From Epiperipatus broadwayi (lineage: Eukaryota; Onychophora; Udeonychophora; Euonychophora; Peripatidae), in the NCBI GenBank assembly GCA_028023455.1, contig JAQFVV010000443.1, positions 246,001-310,000 of the forward strand: a stretch of 64,000 bases of DNA, given 5' to 3'. A program made the position numbers and the translations under genes. Positions within the stretch are counted from its first letter, which is position 1, and the number at the start of each line of letters is the position of its first letter. The notes beneath the pieces are model-generated. The model did not search any database, had not been told where the DNA came from, and was given only the letters and a program-made list of their open reading frames with translations. Shown here piece after piece: positions 60,485 to 64,000 of the stretch.

Positions 60485-61645
60485 TTTCTATTGTATTCAT
60501 GCTGATGAATTTTGCAGTGAAGATTTTGCTGAGTTTTTCTGTAAAGAGTCCATCATTTAGTTTGCTGTCAAGTCAGTAGTGCACTGTTACTCATTTTACT
60601 GCTAGTTTTTTATACAAAGTTTCCAGTTATCCATCAGAAATATATATATACATGGACATTTTAACATAACCATGTACTGCTAAACTATCAGAGGGGTGTT
60701 TGTTTGATGTTTACCACCTAGTTCTTTCACATTTATCACCAGAAATGTAATAAATATTTTAACTACCATAACTGAGATACCTACCATCATTATTGCTGAA
60801 AAAAGACCCAAGATGTATGCTGTCTGGAAAGGAGGAATGACTAGCTGCTAAAAGAAGAAAAAATTCTAGTTATGAACTGCATCAACATTTAAGAGGGCAG
60901 GAGTGCACTCCAAGAACAAAAGCTATAACCTAGGTAAATATAAAGATATATACTAAATTCAAAGTCTAGACTAATTTTATTCTCTTTACAAACTTTATGG
61001 ACTAAGCTATAGTAAAGAACTCTATAGTTAATGTAATTTATTTTACTTTTTATTTTGATTATTATATTACTTTTTTGGAAATAAATGTTCTTAATTTTTA
61101 ATTTGGCTTAATTCTCTCTCTCTCCATTTAATATTAATTAAGATCAAGTTGTGCCAATTATATATGTGTGTTTTAACATATATTGTCTGGTAGTTTGGTG
61201 CTTGAAGCATTTTTAAACCTGTTGTTGATATGCTGGTCAGATTTGGCTGGATGGTGACTGAGGAATTATCCTCAATACAAATAAAAGTATCCACAGGAGA
61301 GGTGTTTGTTTTTTGCAGTTAGGGAGAGATGCAATTGTCATGCAAGCTGGCCATGGGCCATATAATTATATGCAATCTCAGCCTGACTATTGGTATGGAT
61401 GTGTTAAAATATTAACTATTTTAACACCTCTGCTCGTATAATAGTACTGAATATATATACATATATGTGTGTGTGTGGTTGGTAAAGTTTAAAATATTAA
61501 ATAAAATGGTAATCAGTTATATAAATATCAGTTTAAATTGGTTATAGTGAGTTTCCTTTATAATATATATTTATGAGTAAAATAAACACACATTTATTTT
61601 GAGTTGTTTGTTTATTTAATTGCAACCCAGCTGGTATGCATATAC
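60485..61645 (+). repeat. 1.1-kb direct repeat, copy 2 (LTR-like)
   Basis: Second copy of 56035-57150. From 61560 on it continues into text matching 47385-47475 beside the Gypsy relic (AATAAACACACATTTATTTT, GCATAT), so the two putative elements share a terminal segment. It carries a (GT)n run at 61457-61470 and about 80 bp (61315-61395) not present in copy 1. Confidence 0.58.
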
Positions 61646-61649
61646 CTCC

Positions 61650-62079
61650 AGTATTCAAAGCAAATTTTCTTATTACCAAATAAATTATGATTCCTAATTA
61701 AAATCTTAAAGTAAATAATATATAAAGGCAAAGAAATAAATTAATATTCTTTCTTATTAATCTCTTTTAAATTATTCTTCTCACTATTATGATTTTTATT
61801 AAACAAAGTACCATTTAATTAATCTGAATAATCTATGTTAGTATAAGCATTATATAATTTTTTTTTTTTGTAAATGAAGTTATATTTTTAAAATTATTAA
61901 ATTTCTCATTTCTATCATTAATAGGCTGATAATTATCAGATCTAACAATATACTTTAAATTCTTATTGTTAGCATAATTACACAATAAAATATTAATGTT
62001 TAAATCTCTTATTAATAAATCCCAGAATATTTAATTGACCAACATTCAACATTCATTTTTCTTTAAAAAATATTTTTAG
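61650..62079. other. AT-rich DNA, nothing recognised
   Basis: No motif, gene or shared repeat identified. Confidence 0.45.
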
Positions 62080-62520
62080 TTGTTTTTTTTTATATATATT
62101 GTTGTTGTTTTTTCACACACCCCCTTTTTATTATTCCATCAAGTAATATTTTTTTTCCATTTTTTATCTTTGTTTCTTTTTTTTTTTCTGTTCTTTTTTT
62201 TAATCCTTTTTCCCAATGTATTTTTCTTTTTTTTTCATTTGTTCTTTTGTTCTCTTTTCTTTTTGCTCATTTAGTTTCCATTTTGTCTTTTTTTAACTAA
62301 TAGTATTTTGTAATTATACTTTTATTTTCTTTTATCTGCCATATTTGTGAAATTCAGCACTCATGCTTTAATTCTTTTCTTTTTTTTTCATTTGTTTTTT
62401 TTTTTTTTGTTTAGATTTCATTTTGTCTTTGTTTAACTAATGGTATTTTTACTTATATTTTTGTTTTCTTTTATCTGCCATGTTTGTGAAATATCTCAAT
62501 CAACACATATGCTTTCATTT
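62080..62520. repeat. Pyrimidine-rich tract with 140-bp tandem duplication
   Basis: The plus strand is almost pure T and C from 62080 to 62280. 62264-62372 and 62403-62520 are tandem copies offset by 140 bp (both with TTTTGTCTTT, TTTAACTAATRGTATTTT, TTTTATCTGCCAT and TTTGTGAAAT). The Phe-rich frame 62080-62274 only reflects the T run. Confidence 0.7.
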
Positions 62521-64000
62521 TTTATGTTTAAAATTACAATGTAATGACATAATTAGTTGCTTAGGAGGTCTTACAAAATTCAAGCATCCAAATAACAGTT
62601 TAAGCATAAGAATTCATTCAAATAATTGAACTGATGCTTTTTTTTTACTTAACTAAAAATCATTCCTGGAACCCTTTAGCTCTGGGTTTATTACTCTATC
62701 ACTGTACTAAATTGCACAGGGTTTTAAATTTAATAAAATTATTAAAAACTTTAAGAGATCACATTTTGTAATAAAGTTCAAAATAAAATTATCAAGCAAA
62801 GATGACTTATTACAAAATTAGATTACATACTATTTTTTTTTGTAACTTAATCATAGTCCTAATATTCACAATTTTTTAACTCAATAAAAAAAATGGAAGA
62901 AACCATATTAGCACTTGATATATGGTCTTTTTACTGTTTGTAATACAGATCAAATATTGAAATGCTAGAATTATAGTAAGAGAGTGTCCAGTAATGGCCA
63001 GTACCATGCTTAGTTATTTTTCTTGCTTTCATATAGATAACTTAATATGTGTAACTAAATAAAATGTTATTTAAGTGGGGAAAAAAACTTATTTGCAGAA
63101 TATACAATATTAGACATAAATGAAAAATATTAAAGCAATTATTTTAATAATAATTTTATGGATAAATATTCAAACTTGCAGAAATCAAAGAAGGTATACA
63201 GTGAAACTAAAATAAAATGAGAGTGAAAGTACTAATTTGATGAAATAGAATGAATCATTTATAATTTCATACAATTTTAGTATACTAAAAATCACAGAAG
63301 AATAAGATTTACAACCATAATCACCTTAAGGACAGTTCAGTGACAAAAATGAAAGTTTTTAAGATAAGCTCATTCTGTCCATAGACATTCCATTTTATTA
63401 AATGATAAATATCTTAAAATTATTAACATTTTATTTTACATAATGATTACTTTTTTAAATAAAAACATTTTAAAATGATGGAAGAATTGATATATAAAGC
63501 ATATTTTTGTATATTCTAGCTAATACCATTGCTGAAAATCACACCTTTTAAAAATCATTTGTTTTGACTAATTCAAGTACTTGATCATAAAATTTTACCC
63601 AATCAAAGTGATATTTTTATTTTTAAGACATCAAATAGATTTCTTTTCTACATTCTTACAATAAAATCACCTGGATTTGATTTTTCTAATCTCATCAATA
63701 GATTCAGGATCACTCACAGGCTTTGAGTGAACCTGCTTCAGAAATAGAATTTAATCTTCCTATACTTTGACAGTTTTCTTTGTTCTCACTTGCTATAAGC
63801 TTTCATTTTAATATTAAACCATTATTATATATCAGTATATAATAAATTTGACTTCATTTGATAGACATTTTTATCTAGAAATTACATAAATTCTTAAAAA
63901 TCACATTTCATTCTCAGAATTATTTTATAAATTTGATTTTAATGAAAACAGAACACTGTTTCATTACTCAGCATTGGGAGTAACAGATTTAATTTGAAAA
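62521..64000. other. AT-rich DNA with one SINE scrap
   Basis: About 62655-62720 (-) resembles the degenerate tRNA-like fragment at 30850-30945: the minus strand reads TTTAGTACAGTGATAGAGTA, then GGGTTCCAGGAATGA about 25 bases further on. The rest has no recognised gene or repeat. Confidence 0.4.

Noticed and set aside
62080-62274. Phe-rich plus-strand frame that could look like a membrane protein
   Set aside because: It merely reads a T/C tract; the composition explains it.

Overview
The window reads as a stretch of very AT-rich (estimated by eye at roughly 70-75% A+T) intergenic DNA from an animal nuclear genome, probably an invertebrate. The basis is the mixture of decayed non-LTR retrotransposons (one of RTE type, one L1/Tx1-like), a decayed Ty3/Gypsy element, a solo LTR, a piggyBac-like non-autonomous element, tRNA-derived SINEs with Pol III A and B boxes, and no bacterial-style gene packing. 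A run of exactly 500 N (35315-35814) is a scaffold gap. I cannot name the species. I find no intact host protein-coding gene, rRNA, canonical tRNA or CRISPR array. Nearly every short open frame here is chance, or a shard of a transposable element.

Layout. 1-6500: AT-rich DNA with a solo LTR (1648-2234) that has a 5-bp target-site duplication, and a unit of about 70 bp (4800-5050) that recurs at 45637-45720, each followed about 350 bp on by a GC-richer island. 6560-11470: a 1.5-kb segment present twice in direct orientation; the second copy carries a 764-bp piggyBac-like insertion whose empty site survives in the first copy. 14.7-18.8 kb: a pair of LTR-like repeats around 1 kb of sequence that recurs inverted at 24.9-25.9 kb, then a 5'-truncated L1/Tx1-like LINE with a YMDD motif and a terminal stem-loop. 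20.04-22.75 kb: an almost full-length but dead RTE-type LINE. 24.5-26.9 kb: a 40-nt-arm hairpin repeat, the inverted copy just mentioned and a LINE 3' fragment on the minus strand. 27-44 kb: mostly featureless AT-rich DNA with scattered tRNA-derived SINEs (the best, at 41923-42034, has a 13-bp target duplication), perfect or near-perfect hairpins and one LINE shard.

44.6-46.7 kb is a CpG-rich island bounded by TRTAACGAT-like inverted ends, unlike everything around it and unassigned. 47.1-51.6 kb is a Ty3/Gypsy relic (gag, zinc knuckles, protease, integrase; the reverse transcriptase is deleted) that was itself invaded by a 783-bp near-perfect palindrome with a partial third copy. 53-61.6 kb holds two Lys/Glu/Gln-rich coiled-coil gag-like pseudogenes on opposite strands, a pair of 1.1-kb direct repeats, and a 480-bp homopolymer block between 25-bp repeats that looks like an assembly or sequencing artefact. 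61.6-64 kb is low-complexity DNA with a tandem duplication.

The parts do not form a pathway. The window is a record of nested transposition: SINE and piggyBac-like insertions with intact target duplications are the youngest, while LINE and Gypsy open frames are broken by stops and frameshifts. The items most worth a second look are the unassigned CpG-rich element at 44.6-46.7 kb, the palindromic element at 49.7-50.9 kb, the insertion with its empty site at 10.4-11.1 kb, and the ribozyme-like stem-loop at 18.75 kb.
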